Under the pieces are notes generated by a model. That model was given only the letters and a program-made list of their open reading frames with translations, ran no database searches and had not been told where the DNA came from. Below, in pieces: positions 25,712-33,284 of a stretch of 56,243 nt of DNA (the stretch's first letter is position 1; each line of letters opens with the position of its first letter). The translations under genes and the position numbers were made by a program. Source of the stretch: Roseomonas mucosa ATCC BAA-692 (GTDB lineage Bacteria > Pseudomonadota > Alphaproteobacteria > Acetobacterales > Acetobacteraceae); contig NZ_KK211412.1 of assembly GCF_000622225.1 (NCBI RefSeq), positions 1 through 56,243 on the forward strand. Direction: 5' to 3'.

Positions 25712-26160
25712 TGCGGCTGCGCGACGTGGGGGTGGAGGAGGCGGCGCGGCTGGCGGTGCTGCATGCCTCGGCCTTTCCGCCCGCCGAGCGCTGGGGCGAG
25801 GTGGCGATCCGCTCGATGCTGGAGGCGCGCGACAGTTTCGGCATCCTGGCCGGGGACGAGAGCGGCGAGGCCGGCTTCGTTCTGGCGCGGGCCATGGTGG
25901 GGGAGGCCGAGATCCTGACCCTTGCCGTGCGGCCGGAACGGCGGCGCGAGGGCGTGGGCGCGGCGCTGCTGGGCGCGGCCGCCATGGCGGCCGCGGCGCG
26001 CGGGGCGGAGGCGCTGTTCCTGGAGGTGTCGGAGCGGAACGCGGCGGCGCGGGCGCTCTATGCCGGGGCGGGCTGCACCGAGGTCGGGCGGCGCAGGCGG
26101 TACTATGCCGACGGGTCGGACGCGCTGGTGCTGCGGCTGGACCTGACGGGCGGGGCGTAA
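25711..26160 (+). CDS. rimI: Ribosomal-protein-S18-alanine N-acetyltransferase RimI
   Basis: 149 residues starting at the ATG overlapping the tsaB stop. GNAT motifs: EILTLAVRPERRREGVGAALL (acetyl-CoA loop R-R-E-G-V-G), LFLEVSERNAAARALYAGAG and the C-terminal RRRYYADGSDALVL. This order and the tsaB coupling identify RimI, which acetylates the N-terminus of S18 and related proteins. The same DNA is open in frame further upstream, but that part is a shadow of tsaB. Confidence 0.9.
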   Translation: MRLRDVGVEEAARLAVLHASAFPPAERWGEVAIRSMLEARDSFGILAGDESGEAGFVLARAMVGEAEILTLAVRPERRREGVGAALLGAAAMAAAARGAEALFLEVSERNAAARALYAGAGCTEVGRRRRYYADGSDALVLRLDLTGGA

Positions 26161-26237
26161 AGGGCCGACCCTGCGTTCTTGATGCGTTCCAGGCGATCGG
26201 CTACGCCGTTGCCGCCCATGGCCAGAAAGCGACGGAT

Positions 26238-26663
26238 GTGACGTTCCCCCGGCTTCTTGTCACCGACACGATCACCCCGGAAATGGAGGCCGTGATCGGC
26301 GGCGGGCTGAACGCCTTCAACGATGCGGTCACCGGCCAGGCGGACCGGCAGCCGGTCGCCGTTGTGGCGCGCGACCCCGGGACCGGTGCCATCCTGGGCG
26401 GGGCGACGGGGCGGTCGTCGCTGGGGCTGCTCTTCCTGGACCTCTTCTACCTGCCGCCGGAATGCCGGGGCGCGGGGCTGGGCAGCGCGATCCTGCAGGC
26501 CTTCGAGGCGGAGGGGCGTCGGCGCGGCTGCGTGGCGGCCGTGCTCTACACGATCAGCTTCCAGGCGCCGGGCTTCTACGAGCGCCATGGCTGGCGCCGC
26601 TTCGGCGAGGTCGCCTGCCTGCCGCCCGGGACGAGCCGGATCTTCCTGTCCAAGACGCTGTAG
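26238..26663 (+). CDS. GNAT-family N-acetyltransferase
   Basis: 141 residues from a GTG start at 26238. The acetyl-CoA loop is LPPECRGAGLGSAILQAFE, and the C-terminal SFQAPGFYERHGWRRFGEV is typical of small GNAT enzymes related to YjcF/PhnO-like proteins. The N-terminal LNAFNDAVTG is a common start in this subgroup. The acceptor is unknown. It lies 77 bp after rimI. Confidence 0.85.
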   Translation: MTFPRLLVTDTITPEMEAVIGGGLNAFNDAVTGQADRQPVAVVARDPGTGAILGGATGRSSLGLLFLDLFYLPPECRGAGLGSAILQAFEAEGRRRGCVAAVLYTISFQAPGFYERHGWRRFGEVACLPPGTSRIFLSKTL

Positions 26664-26711
26664 GACCGGCCGCTTCCCGGCGGGGCCGCGATCTGCTTAA
26701 GCCCTGTTCCC

Positions 26712-27074
26712 ATGGCACGCATCTGGATCGCGCTCGGCGCGCTTTCGGGACTCCTGGCGGTGGGGCTTTCGGCCTGGGCCGCCCATGCCCCCTTCGCCGC
26801 CGCCCCGGAACGCGCGCGGCTGCTCTCCCAGGCCCTGACCATGCAGGGCTGGCACGCGCTCGCCCTGCTGGCGGTGGGGCTGCTGGCGGAACGGCGGGGC
26901 GGGCTCTTCCTCAACCTCGCCGGGCTGGGCTTCGGGGTGGGCACGGTGCTGTTCTGCGGGGCGGTGTGGTCGGTGGCCGTGCTGGGGCGCTCCCTCGGCG
27001 TGGTGGCGCCGACCGGCGGCGTGCTGCTGATGCTGGGCTGGGCCTGCCTGGTCGTGGCGGCGCTGCGCCGCTGA
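26712..27074 (+). CDS. DUF423 small membrane protein
   Basis: 120 residues with four predicted transmembrane helices: IALGALSGLLAVGLSAWAAH, GWHALALLAVGLLA, LNLAGLGFGVGTVLFCGAVW and PTGGVLLMLGWACLVVAAL. The G-A-x-x-G-x-x-x-V-x-x-x-A-x-A-A-H start, Q-x-x-H-A-L centre and P-x-G-G near the end define DUF423 (YgdD-like). The function is unknown. The start ATG 26712 lies 48 bp after the GNAT stop. Confidence 0.9.
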   Translation: MARIWIALGALSGLLAVGLSAWAAHAPFAAAPERARLLSQALTMQGWHALALLAVGLLAERRGGLFLNLAGLGFGVGTVLFCGAVWSVAVLGRSLGVVAPTGGVLLMLGWACLVVAALRR

Positions 27075-27253
27075 GGCGGTCTCCGGCCCCCTGATCCGCC
27101 AAGGGCCGTGATACGCCCGGAGCCGGCCGGCGGCGGGGCTGAGCCGCGGGGCCGTGCCTCTCCGATGGCTCATGGCGCGCCGAGGCCCCGCCGGCCCGTC
27201 CGGGAAGCTTCGCCGGCAGTCCGATCATGGCTGGCAGGAGGCTTGCCCGATGG

Positions 27254-27277
27254 GATAGCATAGCCCCCTACCCTATC
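27254..27277. promoter_or_regulatory. RcnR/FrmR-type operator upstream of dmeR
   Basis: A 24-bp near-palindrome with outer arms GATAG (27254-27258) and CTATC (27273-27277). The central C5 tract is flanked by TAG and TA (27261-27270). RcnR/DmeR/FrmR repressors bind a C/G tract flanked by AT-rich inverted arms, so this is the probable operator. It ends 18 bp before the GTG start of dmeR. Metal or formaldehyde binding to the repressor would release it. Confidence 0.65.
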
Positions 27278-27294
27278 GGCATGCTGGAGGGGAC

Positions 27295-27573
27295 GTGACC
27301 CATACGATCGGGAACAAGAACAAGCTGATCGCCCGCGTGCGGCGCATCAAGGGTCAGGTCGAGGCCGTCGAGCGTGCCCTGGAGGCGGAACTGGGCTGCG
27401 CGGATGTGCTCATGCTGGTCGCGTCGCTGCGGGGAGCCGTCCACGGCCTGAGCGCCGAGGTGATGGAGGATCACATCCGCAACCACGTCGCGGACCCAGA
27501 CACCGACAAGGACCCTGAGCGCGCCAAAGGTGCCGCCGAGCTCATCGAGGTCGTGAGGACCTATCTCAAATGA
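27295..27573 (+). CDS. dmeR: DmeR-like metal-responsive repressor (RcnR/FrmR/CsoR family)
   Basis: 92 residues from a GTG start with GGAGGGG upstream. The all-helical CsoR/RcnR fold is seen in NKNKLIARVRRIKGQVEAVE, the conserved sensing cysteine in LGCADVLMLVASLRGAVHG, and MEDHIRNHV with the metal-ligand histidines. The His near the N-terminus (MTHTIG) also fits the RcnR/DmeR type rather than copper-sensing CsoR. FrmR-like formaldehyde sensing cannot be excluded from the sequence, but the 4-bp overlap with a cation-diffusion facilitator favours nickel or cobalt control. Confidence 0.87.
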   Translation: MTHTIGNKNKLIARVRRIKGQVEAVERALEAELGCADVLMLVASLRGAVHGLSAEVMEDHIRNHVADPDTDKDPERAKGAAELIEVVRTYLK

Positions 27574-28517
27574 GCGCGCCCCGGGACCACGCCCTGGCGG
27601 CGGGCGAGCATGAGCATGTGTTCCTCGGCGAGGGCCATGCCCGCAACGAACGGCGCACCTGGTTCGTCATCGCCCTTACCGCCACCATGATGGTGGTGGA
27701 GATCGTCGCCGGCGGGATCTTCGGCTCCATGGCCCTCGTCGCCGATGGCTGGCACATGTCCACCCATGCGGCCGCCATGCTGATCGCGGCCCTGGCCTAT
27801 TTCTACGCGCGCAGGAATGCCCGCAACCGCCGCTTCACCTTCGGGACCGGCAAGCTGGGCGACCTCGCCGGGTTTTCGAGCGCTATCGTCCTGGCGATGA
27901 TCGCCCTGCTGATCGGATGGGAAAGTGTGCTGCGCCTCCACGCGCCCGTTCCGATCGACTTCCCGCAGGCCATCGCCGTGGCCGTCATCGGGCTGGCGGT
28001 GAACCTCGCGAGCGCCTGGCTGCTGAGGGACGGGCATCACCACCATGGCCATGGCCATGGCCACGATCATCATCATCATGGCCACGACAACAATCTGCGC
28101 GCCGCCTATGTGCATGTCCTGGCAGATGCGCTGACATCCGTGCTGGCGATCGTCGCACTCGGGGCGGGCAGCCTCTATGGCTGGCTGTGGCTCGACCCGG
28201 TGATGGGGGTCGTCGGCGCCCTCGTCATCGCCCGCTGGTCCTGGAGCCTCATCCGGGACGCGGGCCGCGTCCTGCTAGACTACCTGCCGCCCGGGGAGGA
28301 GTTGCCCGACGAGATCCGTGCCGCGATCCAGGCGCCGGGCGACACGATCACCGATCTGCATGTCTGGCAGCTTGGCCCCGGCCACCACGGCGCGATCCTG
28401 TCGATCGCATCGGCGGCGCCACGGCCACCCTCCTATTACCGCGGAAAGCTGGCGCGGATCCATGAGCTGTCGCATGTGACGATCGAGGTCGAGCCAGCCG
28501 GGCCGCGGGGGGCCTGA
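27570..28517 (+). CDS. dmeF: Cation-diffusion-facilitator metal exporter, DmeF type
   Basis: 315 residues with six transmembrane helices. Metal-site residues are in VADGWHMSTHAAAM (helix II, D and H) and LADALTSVLAIVALG (helix V, with H-V-L-A-D). The loop between helices IV and V is His-rich (HHHHGHGHGHDHHHHGHD, about 151-169), which is usual for Zn/Co/Ni CDF proteins. The C-terminal cytoplasmic domain has ITDLHVWQLGPGHHGAILSI. Together with dmeR it matches the dmeRF operon for cobalt and nickel efflux. It overlaps dmeR by ATGA. Confidence 0.9.
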   Translation: MSAPRDHALAAGEHEHVFLGEGHARNERRTWFVIALTATMMVVEIVAGGIFGSMALVADGWHMSTHAAAMLIAALAYFYARRNARNRRFTFGTGKLGDLAGFSSAIVLAMIALLIGWESVLRLHAPVPIDFPQAIAVAVIGLAVNLASAWLLRDGHHHHGHGHGHDHHHHGHDNNLRAAYVHVLADALTSVLAIVALGAGSLYGWLWLDPVMGVVGALVIARWSWSLIRDAGRVLLDYLPPGEELPDEIRAAIQAPGDTITDLHVWQLGPGHHGAILSIASAAPRPPSYYRGKLARIHELSHVTIEVEPAGPRGA

Positions 28518-28561
28518 TCTCCCCCGGCGGCAACCACGGCCCTCCCCGGGGCGGAGGAAGG

Positions 28562-28584
28562 CCGGGGAAGGCGGGCTTCCCCGG
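28562..28584. terminator. Bidirectional terminator hairpin between dmeF and the M20 gene
   Basis: CCGGGGAAG (28562-28570) and CTTCCCCGG (28576-28584) form a 9-bp stem with a 5-nt loop. It lies between the convergent stop codons at 28517 and 28594. No T run follows on either strand. Confidence 0.65.
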
Positions 28585-28593
28585 GGCGGCGGA

Positions 28594-29787
28594 TCAGGAG
28601 GCCATGCCCATCTCCTCGGCGACGAGGCTGACCCAGTAGCCGACGCCATAGGGGATCGCGTCGTCGTTGAAGTCATAGGTCGGGGTGTGCAGGCCCTCGG
28701 AGGTGGCGCCGCCGGCGCCCTGGCCCATAAAGACGAAGGCGCCGGGCCGGGCCTCCAGCATGGCGGCGAAATCCTCGCCGCCGGTGACGGGGGGCGCGTT
28801 GCCGTCCACCTTGCCCGCGCCCACCAGGGCGCTGGCGGCGGAAACGGCGATGGCGGTCTGTTCCGCGTGGTTCACCAGGGCGGTGCCGCCGCGGTTGTAG
28901 GCGACCTCCGCCGTGCAGTGGAAGGACGCGGCGAGGCCGGTGGCGAGCTCGCGCATCCGGCGCTCCATCGTGTCGCGCACGTCCTTGGTATAGGAGCGGC
29001 AGGTGCCGCCGAGCGTGACCTCGGCGGGCATGACGTTCAGCGCCCCGGGCGAGCCGCCATGCACGGCGCCGACGCTGATCACCGCGGAATCCACCGCCGC
29101 GACGTTGCGGCTGACGATGGTCTGCAGCGCCAGGATGAACTGCGCCTGCAGCACGAGGACATCGGTGGAGAGATGCGGCGTGGCGCCGCCATGGCCGCCC
29201 GTGCCGCGGAAGGTGACGGTCCAGCGGTCGCCGGCCGCGAGGGCGGGGCCGACGCGGGTCATGAAGGTGCCGAGCGGGCGGCCGGGCTCGTTGTGCAACC
29301 CATAGACGGCATCGACGGGGAAGCGGTCGAAGAGGCCGTCGGCCAGCATGGCCTTGGCGCCGCCGCGGCCTTCCTCGGCGGGCTGGAAGATGAACTGGAC
29401 CGTACCGCCGAAGCCGCGGTTCTCGCTGAGGTACCGGGCGGCGCCCAGCAGCATCGTGGTGTGGCCGTCATGGCCGCAGGCATGCATCAGCCCCTTGTTC
29501 GTGGAGGCATAAGGCTTGCCGGTCTGTTCCTCGATATAGAGCGCGTCCATGTCGGCGCGCAGGCCGATGGCACGCTGCCCCGGCGCCTTGCCCTTCAGCG
29601 TGCCGACCACGCCGAAGCGGCCGACGCCTTCCGTGACCTCCAATCCCCATTCGCGCAGCTTCGCCGCCACCAGGGCGGAGGTACGGTGCTCGTCCATGCC
29701 GATCTCGGGATGGGCATGGATGTCGCGGCGGATGGCGGTCAGCTCCGGCTGGAGCTGGCGGATGCGGTCGAGAAGGGCGTCGTTCAT
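28594..29787 (-). CDS. M20-family amidohydrolase (hippurate hydrolase/N-acyl amino acid deacylase type)
   Basis: 397 residues from ATG 29787. Metal and catalytic residues are visible: GLRADMDALYIEEQTG, MHACGHDGHTTMLLGAA (Cys/His metal ligands and Asp), FIFQPAEEGRGGAKAM (Glu pair), the dimerisation-loop histidine in GTGGHGGATPHLS, and LHTPTYDFNDDAI near the C-terminus. This is the M20D carboxypeptidase/amidohydrolase layout. It removes acyl groups from N-acyl amino acids; the true substrate is unknown. The open frame continues to 30123 through a repeat, but homology starts at MNDALLDRIRQLQPELTAIR. Confidence 0.92.
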   Translation of the reverse strand: MNDALLDRIRQLQPELTAIRRDIHAHPEIGMDEHRTSALVAAKLREWGLEVTEGVGRFGVVGTLKGKAPGQRAIGLRADMDALYIEEQTGKPYASTNKGLMHACGHDGHTTMLLGAARYLSENRGFGGTVQFIFQPAEEGRGGAKAMLADGLFDRFPVDAVYGLHNEPGRPLGTFMTRVGPALAAGDRWTVTFRGTGGHGGATPHLSTDVLVLQAQFILALQTIVSRNVAAVDSAVISVGAVHGGSPGALNVMPAEVTLGGTCRSYTKDVRDTMERRMRELATGLAASFHCTAEVAYNRGGTALVNHAEQTAIAVSAASALVGAGKVDGNAPPVTGGEDFAAMLEARPGAFVFMGQGAGGATSEGLHTPTYDFNDDAIPYGVGYWVSLVAEEMGMAS

Positions 29788-29879
29788 GGGCGTTTCCGTG
29801 CAAGGCGCAGGCCAGGTGACAGGAGACGGCGGTATGGGACGGTGCACAAGAAGGGTTGGCGGTTCTGTCCTGCCCAACC

Positions 29880-30192
29880 CCCGGGGGAGAGGCGCTGCCT
29901 CTCCGCCCGGCCCCCCTCTCCGCCGGGGACCGAAGCCGGTCCCCGGACCCCGGGCCTGAGTTGACTCTGTGCGGTTGCCGTCAGCCTGCAACCCGATCCC
30001 GGGGAGCAGGTGGCGACGCGGGGCTCCCGGAAAGAAGTAAAGACACCTTGTCCGCGTGGGCGGCACCGGCAGCCCGCCGGAGAGCATGGCTCTCCGGCGC
30101 GATCCGGCCACAGGGAGAACCAACTCATCGGGTCCAGGGCCCGCAGGGTCCTGGCGGATAGGGGTTTGGGGAAAGGCGGCGCCTTTCCCCAG
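29880..30192. repeat. Intergenic multi-hairpin repeat, full copy
   Basis: Same element and orientation as at 11771-12090. The left terminal hairpin is GGAGAGGC/GCCTCTCC (29885-29903). Internal hairpins are GGGGACCG/CGGTCCCC (29935-29954 region), CCGGAGAGC/GCTCTCCGG (30077-30097) and CCAGGGCCC/AGGGTCCTGG (30134-30154, one wobble). The right terminal hairpin GGGGAAAGGC/GCCTTTCCCC (30168-30190) is perfect. That hairpin lies just after the end of the PspA-like gene on the minus strand and may act as its terminator. Confidence 0.8.
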
Positions 30193-30204
30193 GGGCAGGC
30201 CGCT

Positions 30205-31005
30205 TCAGCCCGGCCCGCCGAGCCTGGGCTGGGTGCCGTGGCGCTGGCGCAGGGCGTCGAGGCGGTCGGCGAGGCTGGTGGGAGCGGGCAGGACGCCGGC
30301 GGCCTGGTTCATGGCGGCGGCGATGTTGGGGTCGTCCTTCTCCGGCTTTGTCGGGGCCAGCAGCTTGGCCTTGGCGCTGGCGGCCTCGGCCTGGGCGAGG
30401 TCGCGGGCGGCGGCGTCCTGCATCGCCTTGAGCGCCACGCTGAGGCCGCTGGTGGCGCCGGAGAGGCCGGCGGCCTGGCGGGCAGCCTCGGCGCGCTGCT
30501 CGGCCATCTCGCGCTGCTGTCCGGCGCGGGTCATGTCGCGCTGGGCACGGTTCAGGGCGTCGCGCGCCGTGCGGAGCTTCTGGCCGGCCTGGTCGTAGGC
30601 GCCCTGGAGCATGTCCACGAACTCCTTGGCATCCACCGCGTCCTGCTTCTCGCGGTCCACCTCGGGGGCCATTTCCTCCAGCATGTTGAGGAGGGTGGCG
30701 AGGGACTGCTCGATGCCGGACTTCCTCGCCGGATCGGTCTCGGCGGCGGACTGGCGCTGGAGGACCTCGGCGGCGGCCATGCGCTGGTCGGAGAGCTGCT
30801 GGATGGCCTGGGCCTCGCGGGCCTCCTTCTCATAGGCCTGGCGGGCCTCGGCGACCTGCATGCCCAGGCGGTCGAGATGCTGCTCCATGGTGCGGAGCTC
30901 GGCCTCGGTGGCCGATTTCGGGTCCCAGCGCACGATGGCCTCGATGGCGCTGTTGACGGCCTGGTCGGTCTTCACGCCGACGAGGTTGCGGATGAAGGCG
31001 AGCAT
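30205..31005 (-). CDS. PspA/IM30-like coiled-coil protein (YjfJ type)
   Basis: 266 residues, almost entirely helical and charged, without signal or transmembrane segment. It starts MLAFIRNLVGVKTDQAVNSA, then long heptad-like stretches such as MEQHLDRLGMQVAEARQAYE and KLRTARDALNRAQRDMTRAG, and a C-terminal RLDALRQRHG. This resembles the E. coli YjfJ branch of the PspA/IM30 family. The identification rests on the coiled-coil character plus its neighbours DUF350 and DUF2491, which accompany yjfJ in other bacteria. Function in the family is membrane maintenance; here it is unproven. Confidence 0.68.
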   Translation of the reverse strand: MLAFIRNLVGVKTDQAVNSAIEAIVRWDPKSATEAELRTMEQHLDRLGMQVAEARQAYEKEAREAQAIQQLSDQRMAAAEVLQRQSAAETDPARKSGIEQSLATLLNMLEEMAPEVDREKQDAVDAKEFVDMLQGAYDQAGQKLRTARDALNRAQRDMTRAGQQREMAEQRAEAARQAAGLSGATSGLSVALKAMQDAAARDLAQAEAASAKAKLLAPTKPEKDDPNIAAAMNQAAGVLPAPTSLADRLDALRQRHGTQPRLGGPG

Positions 31006-31053
31006 GGCGGTTCTCCCAATGGGCTTCGGGGCGGAGGGTGGTGCGGCAACGCT

Positions 31054-31467
31054 TCAGCCGGCCATGGCGCCGGCATTGAGCAGGGCCACGGCGATCTGGG
31101 TGCCCACCAGGGCGATGGCGGCGGCGGTGTTGCCCGTCTCGATCGCCGCGCGCAGGCCCCGGAAGATCCAGGCGACCAGCGCGAAGACCACGAGCTGGAT
31201 CACCAGGGCGACGAGGCCCCAGACCAGGATGTCGATGGTGAGCCGGCTGGTGGCCAGGGTGGCGGCGAGCGGGATGGCGAGCGAGACCAGTGTGCCGCCG
31301 AGCACCACCCCGGCGGCGGTGTTGCCCGCCCGCATCAGCGCGACCTCGTGGAAGGGTGTGATCGCGATATAGGCGGCGGCACCGGCGGCGAGCAGCAGCA
31401 GCGTCACGCCGAACTGCACGATCAGCACGGGGATGCCCGCCGCCAGGGTGTTCAGGATCGCGTCCAC
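31054..31467 (-). CDS. DUF350 membrane protein (YjfL type)
   Basis: 137 residues from a GTG at 31467, with GGAAGGA upstream. Four hydrophobic segments are visible: PVLIVQFGVTLLLLAAGAAA, VVLGGTLVSLAIPLAATLAT, LVWGLVALVIQLVVFALVAW and AIALVGTQIAVALLNAG. The pattern ITPFHEVALMRAGNTAAG between helices one and two is the DUF350 signature, repeated as ETGNTAAAI in the second half. The role is unknown. It sits between the yjfJ- and yjfK-like genes. Confidence 0.85.
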   Translation of the reverse strand: MDAILNTLAAGIPVLIVQFGVTLLLLAAGAAAYIAITPFHEVALMRAGNTAAGVVLGGTLVSLAIPLAATLATSRLTIDILVWGLVALVIQLVVFALVAWIFRGLRAAIETGNTAAAIALVGTQIAVALLNAGAMAG

Positions 31468-31495
31468 GGGTGGCTTTCCTTCCGGGATGGCTGTG

Positions 31496-33160
31496 TCAGC
31501 CGGCGAGGCCGAGCGAGGCGGGGTTGAGGTCGATGCCGGCGCGGATCTCGACCCAGGCGGAGGAGCCGTCCTCCACGCTCTGCACCAGGATGTATTCGGT
31601 CTGCGGCGCGGGGGCGGGGGCGCCGGTCGGGGCGGCGTAGAGCATGGCGAGGCACCGGCGCTCGCGGGTGCCGGCGGTGGTTTGCAGGCTTTCGCGGAGT
31701 TCGCGCGGGGGGACGGGCTGGCTGCCGGGCTGCCAGAGGCGGGCGTAGCGTCGGCCATCCCTGGTCTGGAATTCCGGCCAGCCGATCATGCCTTCCCGGG
31801 GGTCGAGCCAGGCCTGCCATTCGGCCTCGTCCGCCGGGGTGACCTCGTCCAGCAGGGTGAAGTAGCGGCATTCCTCCGGCGTGCCGTCGGGGCCGGGGTG
31901 GACCTGCAGCATGGGCGAGTCCTGGCCGGGGAGGTAGAGGCGCAGCAGGGATTCACCGGCACCGGCGGCCGCGATCTGGCCGAGGCCCTCGACGCTCAGG
32001 CGCTGCGCGGCTTGCGGCGCCGCCGCCTTGAGCGAGGCGCCGGCCAGGAGGAAGGGCGTCGGGTCCATCGTCACGGTCATGCCGAGGCGGTAGCGGTCGG
32101 GCGTATAGCCCTCGCCCGACATCTTGTGGCGCAGCATGTCGCCCGCGCTGGCGATGCTGCCCATGGTGCCGGTCCGGTTCATGCCGCCCTCTCCCCCGCT
32201 GCTGCCATTCCCTGGGCCGGACCGCCGGTTCCGCGCCATGGCCAGGGCGCCGAGCAGGCCGCCGCCGACCACCACCACGCCCAGCACCATGCCGATGCCC
32301 GCGCCATGATGCTCCGTTGGCGTGACGGCGTCGCGGTTGGCGGTGGCGACCTCCGGCGGCACGTCGGGGGGCAGGTAGTCCGGGTCGCGCGGCTGGCCCT
32401 GCTGCTGCGCCAGGGAGCGGTCGAGCTGGTCGAGCTGGGCGCGGATCTGCGGGTCGTTGCGCGCGGCCTGCTCCGCCTGGGCGCGCCAGTCGCGCAGGGC
32501 GGGGTCGTCCTGGTGGTTGCGGAAGAAATCCGTATGGCCGGGGCGGTTCAGCGTGCTGAGCAGGAACCAGAGGAAGGCGGCGTCCCACATGCCGAAGCCG
32601 CGCGGGCCGGAAAGCACCGCGCCGCCGGGGTTCCAGCCCCGGTCGCGGTACCAGTCGGGGCCGCCATAGGTGCCGCGCGGGGCGGTGGCGCGGCCGGTGT
32701 TCCAGTTGCCGCCCCAGGAGCCCCCCCAGCCACCCCCTTGGCCGCCGCCCTGGTTCCCAACGGGGGGCCCACCGGGGGCCCCACCGGGGGCCCTACCGGG
32801 GGCCGGGACCGGCGCGGGGATGCGGCGGCTGGCCTCGCGCTCGCGCATCCGGCGCAGGGCGTCGCCGGCGGCCTCCCGGTTGTAGGAGCGGTCGGAGGCC
32901 GAGCCGCCCATGCCGGGGATGCGGCCGAAGCCCGAATCGGGGCGGGCATAGCCGCCGCTGGACGGGGTGCGGGAGGGGGCCGCGTAGCCGCCGAAGGAAG
33001 GGGTGCGCGGCGCGGCGCCGGAATAGCTGGGGCGCGAATAGCCGCCGCTGGAACGCGCCGCGCCAGGCCGGGCCAGGGCCTCCGCCGCCGGAAGGGCGAG
33101 CAGGAGGCAGGCAAAGGCGGCGGACAGGAGGCCCGGGCGGACCTGCCGGAGACAGGACAT
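31496..33160 (-). CDS. Secreted/membrane protein with DUF2491 domain (YjfK type)
   Basis: About 554 residues from ATG 33160. Residues 1-30 form a signal peptide (GLLSAAFACLLLALPAAEAL). Next is a Gly/Ser/Pro-rich stretch with repeated SGGY/FGGY motifs (about 36-190). A transmembrane helix GIGMVLGVVVVGGGLLGALA (about 295-315) follows. The C-terminal third (about 350-554) is DUF2491, ending in EYILVQSVEDGSSAWVEIRA. E. coli YjfK has only the C-terminal domain, so the long N-terminal extension is unusual. It is the first gene of the yjfKLJ-like trio, about 125 bp downstream of kpsD. Confidence 0.75.
   Translation of the reverse strand: MSCLRQVRPGLLSAAFACLLLALPAAEALARPGAARSSGGYSRPSYSGAAPRTPSFGGYAAPSRTPSSGGYARPDSGFGRIPGMGGSASDRSYNREAAGDALRRMREREASRRIPAPVPAPGRAPGGAPGGPPVGNQGGGQGGGWGGSWGGNWNTGRATAPRGTYGGPDWYRDRGWNPGGAVLSGPRGFGMWDAAFLWFLLSTLNRPGHTDFFRNHQDDPALRDWRAQAEQAARNDPQIRAQLDQLDRSLAQQQGQPRDPDYLPPDVPPEVATANRDAVTPTEHHGAGIGMVLGVVVVGGGLLGALAMARNRRSGPGNGSSGGEGGMNRTGTMGSIASAGDMLRHKMSGEGYTPDRYRLGMTVTMDPTPFLLAGASLKAAAPQAAQRLSVEGLGQIAAAGAGESLLRLYLPGQDSPMLQVHPGPDGTPEECRYFTLLDEVTPADEAEWQAWLDPREGMIGWPEFQTRDGRRYARLWQPGSQPVPPRELRESLQTTAGTRERRCLAMLYAAPTGAPAPAPQTEYILVQSVEDGSSAWVEIRAGIDLNPASLGLAG
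32759..32806. repeat. 12-bp in-frame tandem repeat, about four copies
   Basis: The unit ACCGGGGGCCCC recurs with minor changes four times inside the DUF2491-protein gene. It encodes a Gly-Pro-Ala run (GRAPGGAPGGPPVG) in the low-complexity linker. Because the unit is a multiple of three, copy changes would keep the frame. Confidence 0.75.
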
Positions 33161-33284
33161 GCCGCCATGCATAGGCGATCGGGCGCCCGGCGGCGAGGAG
33201 GCAACGAAAATGTCACCCGGCGGTCCGGGCGGCGGTTGCGCCGCCACCCGGCCCAGGGACCTCTCCCCCGGAGGGGCGAGAGCC

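Noticed and set aside
28044-28085. Repetitive CAT/GGCCATGGCC run that could look like a microsatellite
   Set aside because: It encodes the functional His-rich metal loop of the CDF exporter.
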